From Blastococcus saxobsidens (GTDB lineage: Bacteria; Actinomycetota; Actinomycetes; Mycobacteriales; Geodermatophilaceae), in the NCBI RefSeq assembly GCF_002938435.1, contig NZ_POQT01000039.1, forward strand, positions 1-46,185: 46,185 bases of DNA, in the 5' to 3' direction. Both the position numbers and the translations under genes were made by a program. Positions 27,269 through 34,863 of the stretch are shown here, piece after piece. Each line of letters opens with the position of its first letter. Positions within the stretch are counted from its first letter, which is position 1. Under the pieces are notes generated by a model. That model was not told the DNA's origin and ran no database searches. It saw only the letters and a program-made list of their open reading frames with translations.

Positions 27269-27337
27269 AGGAAGCCGGCGACTTCCACCGTTCGAGGCGA
27301 CCGAAGGCCATGGGGTCTCTGAGCGGCACACCTCCGG

Positions 27338-28504
27338 TCACCGCGGCGCGTCGGCGGCCACGGCCTGCTCGATCAACTCGCGCAGGTCGGCGGGGATGAG
27401 GCACGCGGCGAGGCCCCGGGCGAGCAACCGGGCCAGCCCGTGGTCGGGGTCGCCGTCCAGGGCCCGGTCCAGGGCGATGCCGGCCATCGCGCCGTCGCCC
27501 CGCAGCCACACGCTGACCGCCAGGAGGGTCGCCGGGGCCGCGTCCAGCGGCGCCGGGGCCCGTCGGGTGCACTCGGTCCACAGCGCCTCGGCGGCCGCGG
27601 CGTCGGCGCCCAGCGCCAGGCCCAGTGCGCGGTCGCGGACCCGCGTGTCCCGCAGCGCCCACACCACCCAGGCGACGTCGTCGTCGCTCAGTGGTGCGGG
27701 CGGTGGGACCGTGCCGGGGCGGCAGCGGGCCAGGGCCTCGCCGAGGGCGGTCCACGACTCCTCGACCAGCGCAGCCTCCCCGACGGCGCGCAGCCGGGCG
27801 ACCCGCTCCCCCGCCGTGCGCACGCAGGCCGCGACCATCGCCGCACGGGCGCCCGGTGGGGCGTCGAGACGGGCGGCCAGCGCCGCCCGGTCCGGAGCCA
27901 CCACCTGCCCGGTGGTCACCGCCGCGGCGGCGAGGGCGCTCACCCCGCCGGGCAGCGGTGTGCCCGCCAAGGGCAGGCAGCAGGGGTGCGGGCAGTCGTA
28001 GGACCACCAGCGCCCCCGGCGCACGAGGAGCGCGTCGCGCACCGGCACGTGCTCGGCCGAGAGCGCGACCACCAGCTCGTGCACCAGCTCCCGGTGCGGG
28101 AGCTCGGCGGCCGGTACGAGGGCGCCGTCCGCCTCGTGCCCGATCGCCCACGGATCGAGCTCGTCGGCCGGTACCAGGGCGCCGTCCGCCTCGTGCCCGA
28201 TCGCCCACGGATCGACCTCGTCGGGGGCCTCGGAGACCACGGCCAGCAGGGCCGCGGCCGGCCGGTCGGTGCGCAGGCTGCGCACCAGCTGCGCCGCGGC
28301 GGCCGCCCGGTCCCGGGGGGCGGGGAGGTCTGCCCGGACGGTCAGACCCACCCGGCCGCCGGACGCTCCGCCGAGGCCGATGAGGACCACCGACTCCTGC
28401 GGCCGGAAGCCGAGCAGCTGCGGCAGCGCCGCGGCGACCTCACCGGGATCGGAGATCCGCACCTGGGGTCGGTCGGGGCGGTGCTGCGCGAGAGGAACGT
28501 CCAT
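27338..28504 (-). CDS. DUF4192 domain protein with an internal 19-residue duplication
   Basis: 388 residues. Starts MDVPLAQHRPDRPQVRISDPG and GFRPQESVVLIGLGGASGGR, the hallmark of the DUF4192 family of actinobacteria, whose role is unknown. Ala-rich helices make up the rest. Residues around 96-134 hold two copies of a 19-residue unit (DPWAIGHEADGALVPADEL) from a tandem DNA duplication. The ATG at 28504 fits the family; an upstream in-frame ATG at 28582 has less coding character. Confidence 0.82.
   Translation of the reverse strand: MDVPLAQHRPDRPQVRISDPGEVAAALPQLLGFRPQESVVLIGLGGASGGRVGLTVRADLPAPRDRAAAAAQLVRSLRTDRPAAALLAVVSEAPDEVDPWAIGHEADGALVPADELDPWAIGHEADGALVPAAELPHRELVHELVVALSAEHVPVRDALLVRRGRWWSYDCPHPCCLPLAGTPLPGGVSALAAAAVTTGQVVAPDRAALAARLDAPPGARAAMVAACVRTAGERVARLRAVGEAALVEESWTALGEALARCRPGTVPPPAPLSDDDVAWVVWALRDTRVRDRALGLALGADAAAAEALWTECTRRAPAPLDAAPATLLAVSVWLRGDGAMAGIALDRALDGDPDHGLARLLARGLAACLIPADLRELIEQAVAADAPR
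28103..28216. repeat. 57-base in-frame tandem duplication in the DUF4192 gene
   Basis: Two units, 28103-28159 and 28160-28216, differ at three of 57 bases. The length is 19 codons, so the frame is kept. Confidence 0.92.
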
Positions 28505-28643
28505 GGGCCGACCCTGGCGGTCCGCCGGCGGGTCCGGCGGAGGCCGGAGCCATCTGTGGACAGTGATGATGGGTGTGCACAACCAGCACCGGCTGCCGGG
28601 CCTGACCCCTCTGTGGACGACGCCGGGGCTGTGGACGGCGGGC

Positions 28644-29399
28644 TCAGCCCAGCGCGTCGGCCTGCGTCTCGTATGCCTGCGCGAGCAGCGCGGCGAACTC
28701 GGCCGGGTCGGTGCCGGCCGCCTCGCCCTGCGTCGGGTCCACGACGACGGAGACCAGCACGACCAGCCGGTCGCCGTCCTCGACCATGCCGATCAGCGTG
28801 GGCACCGAGATCCGGGTGCCGTCGGGTGCGGCGATCGCCGTCGTGAGGCGCGCGAGGGCGGCGCCGTCCCCCAGGTCGTCGACCGGCAGGTCCTCGAACG
28901 TGAGGGTGGCCTGGCCGAACTCCGGGGAGGAGATCGCGGCTTCCGGACAGCGCTCGGCGGCCTCGCTCAGCGAGGCCGTGACGTCCTCGATCGGGCCACC
29001 GCGGAGCAGCATCTCCACCGTGGCCACGGGGCCCGCGGACGCGCTCTGCGCGGCCACGTCGTCGAACGCGGAGAGGTCGGGCTGCGTGCTCTCCACCGAT
29101 GCACGGCAGTTCTCCGGCTGGATCTCCACGTCCTGACCCGCGACCAGGCCCGCGCCCGACTCCAGCTGCTCCGGGGACACCGCGACGACCGTGGCGTCGG
29201 GGCCGAACGCCTCGGCGGGCAGCAGGCCCTGGGCGAGGTCGGACCCCTCGGCCGGCTCCTCCGACTCCGCCACCGACGACGTCGCCGCGCTGGACGACGC
29301 GGCCTCCTCGGAGTCCCCACCGCCGCAGCCGACGAGCAGGACGGCCGCGGCGATGCCGGCCGACAGGCGAGGGAGGCGACGCGACAGTGCAGTGGTCAT
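28644..29399 (-). CDS. Secreted lipoprotein of unknown function
   Basis: 251 residues. Signal peptide with lipobox LVGC, Cys25 being the lipid-modified residue, then a Ser/Glu-rich linker to about residue 55 and a globular domain with DLAQGLLPAEAFGPDATVV and LPVDDLGDGAALARL. The layout (lipobox, acidic linker, domain with two Cys, C98-like and a later one) is reminiscent of actinobacterial sensor-type lipoproteins like the PknH extracellular domain, but I cannot name it. Start ATG at 29399 has a TACCGT -10 box six bases before it, so probably leaderless. Confidence 0.8.
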   Translation of the reverse strand: MTTALSRRLPRLSAGIAAAVLLVGCGGGDSEEAASSSAATSSVAESEEPAEGSDLAQGLLPAEAFGPDATVVAVSPEQLESGAGLVAGQDVEIQPENCRASVESTQPDLSAFDDVAAQSASAGPVATVEMLLRGGPIEDVTASLSEAAERCPEAAISSPEFGQATLTFEDLPVDDLGDGAALARLTTAIAAPDGTRISVPTLIGMVEDGDRLVVLVSVVVDPTQGEAAGTDPAEFAALLAQAYETQADALG

Positions 29400-29405
29400 G
29401 CGAGG

Positions 29406-29411
29406 ACGGTA
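29406..29411 (-). promoter_or_regulatory. -10 box of lipoprotein gene (leaderless)
   Basis: TACCGT on the minus strand, six bases before the ATG at 29399. No ribosome-binding site. Confidence 0.5.
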
Positions 29412-29440
29412 ACCGCTGCGACGCGGCCCCGGCGCCCGCG

Positions 29441-29734
29441 TCAGATGCGGTACTGCACCGCGCTGCGCGCGGCCAGGATGGGCCGCACGTGCTCGGCGAT
29501 GACCGCCAGGTGCACCGGGTCCTCCGCGTACCGGAGGAAGGCCTCCGCGTCCGGGAACTCCGCGACGAGGACGGCATCGGCGTTGCCGTCGCGGAGGCCG
29601 GCGTCCTCCGCGACGACGAGGGAGGTCATGCCACCCACCTGCGTCCGGAGGTCGCGCAGCGCGGCGACGGTGGCGGCCCGGCGGTCGGCGTCGGCGTCCG
29701 GGGACCAGGTGAAGACCACGACGTGTCGGATCAT
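29441..29734 (-). CDS. Dabb (stress-responsive alpha/beta barrel) domain protein
   Basis: 97 residues, single ferredoxin-like Dabb domain: MIRHVVVFTWSPDADADRRA, LVVAEDAGLRDGNADAVLVA, FLRYAEDPVHLAVIAEHVRP. Such proteins are dimeric and some act in polyketide ring closure or stress; a catalytic role cannot be assigned. The ATG at 29734 has CACAGT six bases upstream, suggesting a leaderless message. Same strand as the lipoprotein gene, 41 bases apart. Confidence 0.88.
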   Translation of the reverse strand: MIRHVVVFTWSPDADADRRAATVAALRDLRTQVGGMTSLVVAEDAGLRDGNADAVLVAEFPDAEAFLRYAEDPVHLAVIAEHVRPILAARSAVQYRI

Positions 29735-29740
29735 GCGGTC

Positions 29741-29746
29741 ACTGTG
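29741..29746 (-). promoter_or_regulatory. Candidate -10 box of the Dabb gene
   Basis: CACAGT on the minus strand, six bases before the ATG at 29734; one base off TANNNT. Confidence 0.35.
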
Positions 29747-29815
29747 CCAGTCGCCGCGGCGGGCCGTCGGGCCGCGGCGTTACCAGCTGGTAGCCGGGGT
29801 CGCCCACCGGCTCGT

Positions 29816-29821
29816 TAGAGT
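29816..29821 (+). promoter_or_regulatory. -10 box of GT4 operon (leaderless)
   Basis: TAGAGT lies seven bases before the ATG at 29829 and no ribosome-binding site is present. It would drive the GT4-methyltransferase-toroid operon. Confidence 0.5.
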
Positions 29822-29828
29822 CCGACCC

Positions 29829-31082
29829 ATGGGACGGTCGCTGCGCATCGCACTGCTGTCCTACCGGAGCAAGCCGCACAGCGGTGGCCAGGGCATCTAC
29901 GTCCGCGCCCTCTCCCGGGAGCTGGCCGAGCTGGGCCACCGGGTGGAGGTGCTCAGCGGGCAGCCCTACCCCGAGCTCGACGACGGCGTGCCGCTCACCC
30001 GCGTGCCGAGCCTGGACCTCTACCGGGAGCCCGATCCGTTCCGCACCCCGCGGCCGTCGGAGATCCGCGACTGGATCGACGTCGCGGAGTGGGCCACGAT
30101 GTGCACCGCCGGCTTCCCGGAACCCCTCACCTTCACGCTGCGCGCCGCCCGGCACCTGCTCCCCCGGCGCGGGGAGTTCGACGTCGTCCACGACAACCAG
30201 TCGCTGGGCTACGGCCTGCTCCGGCTGGTGGACGCCGGCATCCCGACCGTGGCGACCGTCCACCACCCGATCGCGATCGACCGCGAGCTGGAGCTGGCCG
30301 CCGCACAGTCGCTGCGCCGGAAGCTGACCCTGCGCCGCTGGTACGCCTTCACCGGCATGCAGGCACGCGTCGTCCAGCGGCTGGACGGCGTGACCACCGT
30401 GTCGGAGAACTCCCGCCGCGACATCACCACGCACATGGGGCTGGCTCCGGAGCGGATGCAGGTCATCCCCGTCGGCATCGACCCGGACCGCTTCACCCCG
30501 CCTCCGGCCGGCCGGCCGCGCGACAGCGACTCCGTCCTGGCGATCACCAGCGCCGACGTCCCGCTCAAGGGCCTGGTGCACCTGCTGGAGGCCGTGGCCA
30601 AGCTGCGCACCGAGCGTCCGGTCCGGCTCACCGTCGTGGGCACCGCCCGCCCCGGCGGGCCCGCCGAGGCAGCCCTGGACCGGCTGGGCCTGGGCGACGC
30701 GGTCCGCTTCACCGGCTCCGTGCCCGAGGACGAGCTGGTCGCCCTGTTCCAGCAGGCCACCGTGGTGGCGATCCCGTCCCTCTACGAGGGGTTCTCGCTG
30801 CCCGCCGTCGAGGCGATGGCGTGCGCCACCCCGCTGGTCACCACGGACGCCGGCGCCCTGCCCGAGGTCGTCGGCACCAAGGCCGGCCTGCGGGTGCGGG
30901 CGGGCGACGTCGGCGAGCTGACCGCCGCCCTGCAGCTGGTGCTCGACTCCCCCTCCCTCGCCGAGCAGCTCGGCCGCGCGGGCCGGCGGCGGGTCCTCGA
31001 CACCTTCACCTGGCGGGCCACCGCCGAGCGCACGGCCGACTGGTACGCGCAGATCCTGGACCGGAAGGGACGTCCTTGCTGA
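29829..31082 (+). CDS. GT4 family glycosyltransferase
   Basis: 417 residues, GT-B fold. N-terminal domain with the acceptor-side loop SGGQGIYVRALSRELAELGH, C-terminal nucleotide-sugar domain with VIPVGIDPDRF and the EX7E-type motif EGFSLPAVEAMACATPLV. It should transfer a sugar from a nucleotide donor, retaining the anomer, at the cytoplasmic membrane face; the acceptor is unknown. Nothing in the sequence indicates the donor. First gene of an operon; its TGA overlaps the next gene's start region. Confidence 0.88.
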   Translation: MGRSLRIALLSYRSKPHSGGQGIYVRALSRELAELGHRVEVLSGQPYPELDDGVPLTRVPSLDLYREPDPFRTPRPSEIRDWIDVAEWATMCTAGFPEPLTFTLRAARHLLPRRGEFDVVHDNQSLGYGLLRLVDAGIPTVATVHHPIAIDRELELAAAQSLRRKLTLRRWYAFTGMQARVVQRLDGVTTVSENSRRDITTHMGLAPERMQVIPVGIDPDRFTPPPAGRPRDSDSVLAITSADVPLKGLVHLLEAVAKLRTERPVRLTVVGTARPGGPAEAALDRLGLGDAVRFTGSVPEDELVALFQQATVVAIPSLYEGFSLPAVEAMACATPLVTTDAGALPEVVGTKAGLRVRAGDVGELTAALQLVLDSPSLAEQLGRAGRRRVLDTFTWRATAERTADWYAQILDRKGRPC

Positions 31083-31861
31083 CCGTCGACTACGACCAGC
31101 TCGGCCTGCGGCCGGGGATGACGGTCCTGGATCTGGGCTGCGGCGAAGGCCGGCACGCCTTCGAGGCCTACCGGCGCGGCGGCCGCGTGGTCGCCGTCGA
31201 CTGGGGCCGGCACGAGGTCGAGACGACGAAGCGCTGGCTGGGCGCCATCGCCGAGGCCGGCGAGGCCCCGGAGGGCGCCCGGTACGAGGTCGTCCGCGGC
31301 GACCTGCTGCACCTGCCCTTCCCCGACGCCAGCGTCGACCGGGTCATGGCCTCGGAGGTGCTGGAGCACATCCCCGACGACGCCACGGCGATGCGGGAGA
31401 TCTTCCGGGTGCTCAAGCCGGGCGGCCGAGCGGTCGTCACCGTGCCGCGCTACGGCCCGGAGCGGGTCTGCTGGGCGCTGTCGGACGAGTACCACGCCAA
31501 CGAGGGCGGGCACATCCGGATCTACCGCGGCGACGTGCTGCGCGCCCGGCTGTCCAGCGCGGGCCTGGTGCCGGGCCGCAGCCACCACGCGCACGCGCTG
31601 CACGCCCCGTTCTGGTGGCTCAAGTGCGCCGTCGGCGTGGACAGGGACTCGGCCCTGGTCCGCGCCTACCACCGGCTCCTGGTGTGGGACCTGACCACGC
31701 GTCCGCTGGTCACCCGCCTCGCCGAGAAGGTGCTGGACCCGCTGTTCGGCAAGAGCTTCGTGGTCTACGCCGACAAGCCGGCGGGCGCGGCGTCCACCGG
31801 CTTGTCGGCCGAGGTCTTCGGCGTCGTCGGGCAGCGGGAGCGGTCCACTGCCACCGGCTGA
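31076..31861 (+). CDS. Class I SAM-dependent methyltransferase
   Basis: 261 residues. Motif I VLDLGCGEGRHAFEA near residue 16, acidic strand VVAVDWGRHEVE, motif II/III VMASEVLEHIPDDATAMREI and LKPGGRAVVTVPRYGP: a methyltransferase 11 type. Start TTG at 31076 (LLTVDYDQLGLRPG), preceded by GGAAGGGA and overlapping the GT4 stop by seven bases, which indicates translational coupling. Probably methylates a sugar or the lipid-linked product made by the neighbours; inferred from context only. Confidence 0.85.
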   Translation: MLTVDYDQLGLRPGMTVLDLGCGEGRHAFEAYRRGGRVVAVDWGRHEVETTKRWLGAIAEAGEAPEGARYEVVRGDLLHLPFPDASVDRVMASEVLEHIPDDATAMREIFRVLKPGGRAVVTVPRYGPERVCWALSDEYHANEGGHIRIYRGDVLRARLSSAGLVPGRSHHAHALHAPFWWLKCAVGVDRDSALVRAYHRLLVWDLTTRPLVTRLAEKVLDPLFGKSFVVYADKPAGAASTGLSAEVFGVVGQRERSTATG

Positions 31862-31892
31862 CCGTCCGGCAGCGCTGCCGGACCTGCCCGGG

Positions 31893-32957
31893 GTGCTCTC
31901 CGCCGCCCAGGTACGGCAGACGGTCGACTGGATCGCCGGGGAGCAGTACTCCGACGGCGGGCTCCCCTGGTTCCGCGACGGTCAGCTGGACCCGTGGGAC
32001 TCCGTGGAGGCCGCCATGGCCCTCGACGTGGGCGGCCGGCACGAGCGGGCACGCGCGGCCTACCGGTGGCTGGCCGGCCGTCAGCGACCCGACGGCAGCT
32101 GGGCGGCCGAGTACCGGGCAGGTGCGGAGACGGCGCCGGCCGCGGAGAGCAACCACGCCGGCTACCTCGCCGTCGGCCTGTGGCACTCCTGGCTGAGCAC
32201 CGGCGACGAGCAGTTCGTCACCGAGCTCTGGCCCGCGGTGCGCCGCGCGCTGGACCTGGTGACCCGCATGCAACTGCCCGGCGGCGCGATCAGCTGGGCG
32301 CTGCGGCCCGACGGCACCCCGGACGACCTCGCGCTGCTCACCGGCAACGCCAGCCTGTTCCAGGCGCTGCGCTGCGGGCTGGCCCTGGCCGACCTGACCG
32401 GTGAGGCGCAGCCGGACTGGGAGCTCGCCGTCGCCGACCTCGGGACGGCGCTGCGGGAGCGGCCGGATGCCTTCGCCGACCGCGGCCGGTTCTCGATGGA
32501 CTGGTACTACCCGGTGCTGGGCGGGGCGCTCACCGGCGCGGCGGCGCAGGACCGGCTGGCCGCCGGCTGGGACCGCTTCGTCGTGCCGGGCCTGGGCATC
32601 CGCTGCGTGTCCGACCGCCCCTGGGTGACCGGCGCGGAGACCTGCGAGCTGGCGCTCGCCCTGGTGGCGGCCGGCCGGACCGACGAGGCGCTCGAGCAGC
32701 TGGCCGCCATGCAGCACCTGCGCCACGACGACGGCTCGTACTGGACGGGCTTCGTCTACCCCGACGACGCCCGGTGGCCCGTCGAGCGCACCACCTGGAC
32801 GGCGGCCGCGGTGGTCCTCGCCGCCGATGCGCTGGCCGGGGCGACGCCGGCCGCCGGCCTGTTCGCCGACCCCGGGGTGCTGCCCTCCCCGGGCATCCCC
32901 GCACCCGCCCCCTCCGTGACCCCGTTCGCCGGGCACGCGGAGCCGAGCCGGCGCTGA
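31893..32957 (+). CDS. Alpha/alpha-toroid protein with QW-like repeats (prenyltransferase/squalene-cyclase-like)
   Basis: 354 residues. QW-type repeats are visible at residues 18-26 (QYSDGGLPW), 64-70 (QRPDGSW) and from about 274 (QHLRHDDGSYW). This is the repeat of squalene-hopene cyclases and protein prenyltransferases, but I see no DXDD acid motif of class II cyclases, nor the zinc ligands of prenyltransferases. (Alpha/alpha)6 glycosidases share the fold, so a sugar-acting enzyme is another reading, and fits the GT4 and methyltransferase genes before it. Start GTG at 31893 is the only usual start; 31 bases after the methyltransferase. Confidence 0.75.
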   Translation: MLSAAQVRQTVDWIAGEQYSDGGLPWFRDGQLDPWDSVEAAMALDVGGRHERARAAYRWLAGRQRPDGSWAAEYRAGAETAPAAESNHAGYLAVGLWHSWLSTGDEQFVTELWPAVRRALDLVTRMQLPGGAISWALRPDGTPDDLALLTGNASLFQALRCGLALADLTGEAQPDWELAVADLGTALRERPDAFADRGRFSMDWYYPVLGGALTGAAAQDRLAAGWDRFVVPGLGIRCVSDRPWVTGAETCELALALVAAGRTDEALEQLAAMQHLRHDDGSYWTGFVYPDDARWPVERTTWTAAAVVLAADALAGATPAAGLFADPGVLPSPGIPAPAPSVTPFAGHAEPSRR

Positions 32958-33285
32958 CCGGCGGGTCCGACCGCACCACTCCGCGCGCGCGAACACCCGC
33001 CAGAGGCCTCACAGTCGGCTACGCGGTGTGATCGTCGGGCGTCCCTCGCCGACCTCACCTCGCCGTCCCGCCATGGGCGGCGCCACGTCGCATCTTGTGA
33101 CTCTCCGTCATGACGTGGAAGTTTTCAGTGCGCCGATGTCCCCCGGACGGCGGAATTGTCCGACGTCAGGCTGCGGAGAGTAACGACCCTGGCCCTACTG
33201 GTCCCACAAGCATCCACGCCTCGGGACCGAGGCATGCACGACCGCTTCCGGCTCGGACCGGCCCGGTCGAACACAGGGGGTAACC
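32958..33285. other. Non-coding region before the repeat-stalk gene
   Basis: 328 bases without a credible gene. A less GC-rich patch around 33110-33160 (GACGTGGAAGTTTTCAG, GGCGGAATTGTCCGACG) may hold the promoter; TTGTCC near 33157 is a possible -35. Inverted repeat CGGA...TCCG at about 33146-33165. Frames across this stretch are antisense or shifted readings. Confidence 0.4.
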
Positions 33286-34092
33286 ATGACCAGCACTGTC
33301 ACACCCGCTCGGGCACGTCTGACGTCCACGGCCTCGGGGCGGCTCTCGCTCCTCGCCGCCTCCGCCACCCTCCTGGCCGTTCCGCTGGTGCCCGGCGTGG
33401 CCGCCGCCAGCAGCGACCCGCAGGTGACGCTGTGCCACGCGACCGAGTCCGCGACGAATCCGTACGTGCAGATCACCGTGGACGCAGCAGGTGCCTACAA
33501 CGCCCACTTCAAGCAGCACGCGGACCTCGGCGCGGGCGACATCATCCCGCCGTCGGTGTACAAGGGCGAGCAGTTCCAGTTGAACTGGGATGCCGAGGGT
33601 CAGGCCATCTTCGCCGCCGACTGCGGGGACCCGCAGACGCCGGACGAGCCGAAGAACCCCGACGAGCCCAAGAACCCCGACGAGCCCAAGAATCCCGACG
33701 AGCCGAAGAATCCCGACGAGCCCAAGAACCCCGACGAGCCCAAGAACCCCGACGAGCCCAAGAACCCCGACGAGCCCAAGAACCCCGACGAGCCCAAGAA
33801 CCCCGAGACCCCGGACAAGCCGGAGAGCCCGGACAAGCCGGAGACCCCGGAGACGCCTGTCGGACCCGGGAACCCCGCGGGCGGGGGCGCGCCGGCCGCG
33901 CCGGAGAGCGCCCAGGGCCGGGCCGACACCGGAACCCGGGCGGCGTCCGAGGTCGGACCCATTCCCGGCGCGGCGGACGCCGGTGACGGGCCGGTCAGCA
34001 CCTGGCAGCTGACCACCGGGCTCGCGCTCGTCTCGGCGGGTGCGCTCACCGGCGGCTTCACCTTCTTCCGGCGCCTCACTGCCGGCAGCTGA
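33286..34092 (+). CDS. Secreted stalk protein with PDEPK hexapeptide repeats
   Basis: 268 residues. Signal peptide at 1-41 (LLAASATLLAVPLVPGVAAA). A small Cys-containing domain at about 45-115 with VTLCHATESATNPYVQITVD and HFKQHADLGAGDIIPPSVY, found in actinobacterial surface proteins. Then nine hexapeptides (one TPDEPK, eight NPDEPK) and further NPETPDKPE-type Pro/Glu/Lys spacing, a Gly/Ala/Pro segment, and a C-terminal hydrophobic helix (WQLTTGLALVSAGALTGGFTFF) ending RRLTAGS, like a sorting-signal tail. No LPXTG string is visible before the helix. ATG at 33286 follows AGGGGG. The sortase gene starts 10 bases after. Confidence 0.88.
   Translation: MTSTVTPARARLTSTASGRLSLLAASATLLAVPLVPGVAAASSDPQVTLCHATESATNPYVQITVDAAGAYNAHFKQHADLGAGDIIPPSVYKGEQFQLNWDAEGQAIFAADCGDPQTPDEPKNPDEPKNPDEPKNPDEPKNPDEPKNPDEPKNPDEPKNPDEPKNPDEPKNPETPDKPESPDKPETPETPVGPGNPAGGGAPAAPESAQGRADTGTRAASEVGPIPGAADAGDGPVSTWQLTTGLALVSAGALTGGFTFFRRLTAGS
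33637..33798. repeat. 18-base tandem repeats encoding the PDEPK stalk
   Basis: Nine units of 18 bases (AACCCCGACGAGCCCAAG consensus), the first encoding TPDEPK and the next eight NPDEPK. Only a few synonymous differences (AAT for AAC, CCG for CCC) separate units, so copy number is probably unstable. Confidence 0.95.
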
Positions 34093-34102
34093 GGCGAGCG
34101 TC

Positions 34103-34852
34103 GTGCGCCGGCTGACGTCGGTCGTCCTGAGTCTGCTGCTGTCCCTCGCGGGCGCCGCCCTCCTGGTGAACCATGCGTGGGGGCCGCAGACTGAGTCCGG
34201 TCCGGGCTCGGACATACCGACGTCGGCCGGCGCCGCCGCGCACACCGTCGCACCTGCGGCGGGCACGCGAACGGATCCCGCGCGCCCGGGGGTCCCGGTA
34301 CGGCTGGAGATCCCGCTGCCCAGCAGGAACCATCCCGGCGGGGTGTCTGCCCTCGTCACCGCAGACCCCCTCACCGAGGCGGGTGACCTCTTCGTCCCGG
34401 CGGACCCCCGCGTCGTCAGCTGGGCCGAGGAGGACGCGGCACCCGGCGCTGCCCGGGGCACCGCGATCCTCGTGGGGCACATCAATTCCGTGGTCGACGG
34501 TGAACTGGTGCGCGGCGCCCTGTCGGACCTGGCGGAGTACGCCGTCGAGCACGTGGGCGAGGAGTTCACGGTGGTCCTGGCCGACGGCCGTGAGCTGGCC
34601 TACCGCATCACCGGCGGGGAGCAGTACGACAAGGACGAACTGGCCGCGCGACCGGAGCTGAGGGCCGCGCTCTACGACCAGCAGAGCGCGTTCGGCCCAG
34701 CCCCCGGCACCGGGCGGCTGGTGCTCGTCTCCTGCGGCGGCGCCTTCGACCGGACGACGGGCAGCTACGAGGACAACGTCTTCCTGTACGCGCTGCCGGT
34801 AGGTACCGGCACCTCGGCGTCGCACGAGCCGGCCACGGTTGGCTTCCGGTAA
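34103..34852 (+). CDS. Class F-like sortase
   Basis: 249 residues. N-terminal membrane anchor (LTSVVLSLLLSLAGAALLV), linker, then a sortase beta-barrel with His126 in ILVGHINSV and Cys211 in VLVSCGGAFD. In the class F proteins I recall the catalytic Arg is about 12 residues after the Cys (YRDN); here the place is Glu223 (YEDN), while an Arg occurs earlier at FDR. It should act outside the membrane to attach a surface protein. Start GTG at 34103 follows GAGGCGAG. Immediately downstream of the stalk protein, its likely substrate. Confidence 0.85.
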   Translation: MRRLTSVVLSLLLSLAGAALLVNHAWGPQTESGPGSDIPTSAGAAAHTVAPAAGTRTDPARPGVPVRLEIPLPSRNHPGGVSALVTADPLTEAGDLFVPADPRVVSWAEEDAAPGAARGTAILVGHINSVVDGELVRGALSDLAEYAVEHVGEEFTVVLADGRELAYRITGGEQYDKDELAARPELRAALYDQQSAFGPAPGTGRLVLVSCGGAFDRTTGSYEDNVFLYALPVGTGTSASHEPATVGFR

Positions 34853-34863
34853 CCGCGGGCACG

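Noticed and set aside
27270..27286. GGAAG-N7-CTTCC hairpin after the S9 peptidase as a terminator
   Set aside because: Only five base pairs in the stem; too weak compared with the 14-17-base stems elsewhere in the window.
24284..27331. Open frame of about 1000 codons on the minus strand opposite the S9 peptidase
   Set aside because: No recognisable motif and composition of a shadow frame; the plus strand has the full Ser-Asp-His triad.
33166..34569. Long minus-strand reading frame with GLVGVL repeats opposite the stalk gene
   Set aside because: The repeats are the antisense reading of the PDEPK units. The plus strand has signal peptide, ribosome-binding site and a known surface domain.
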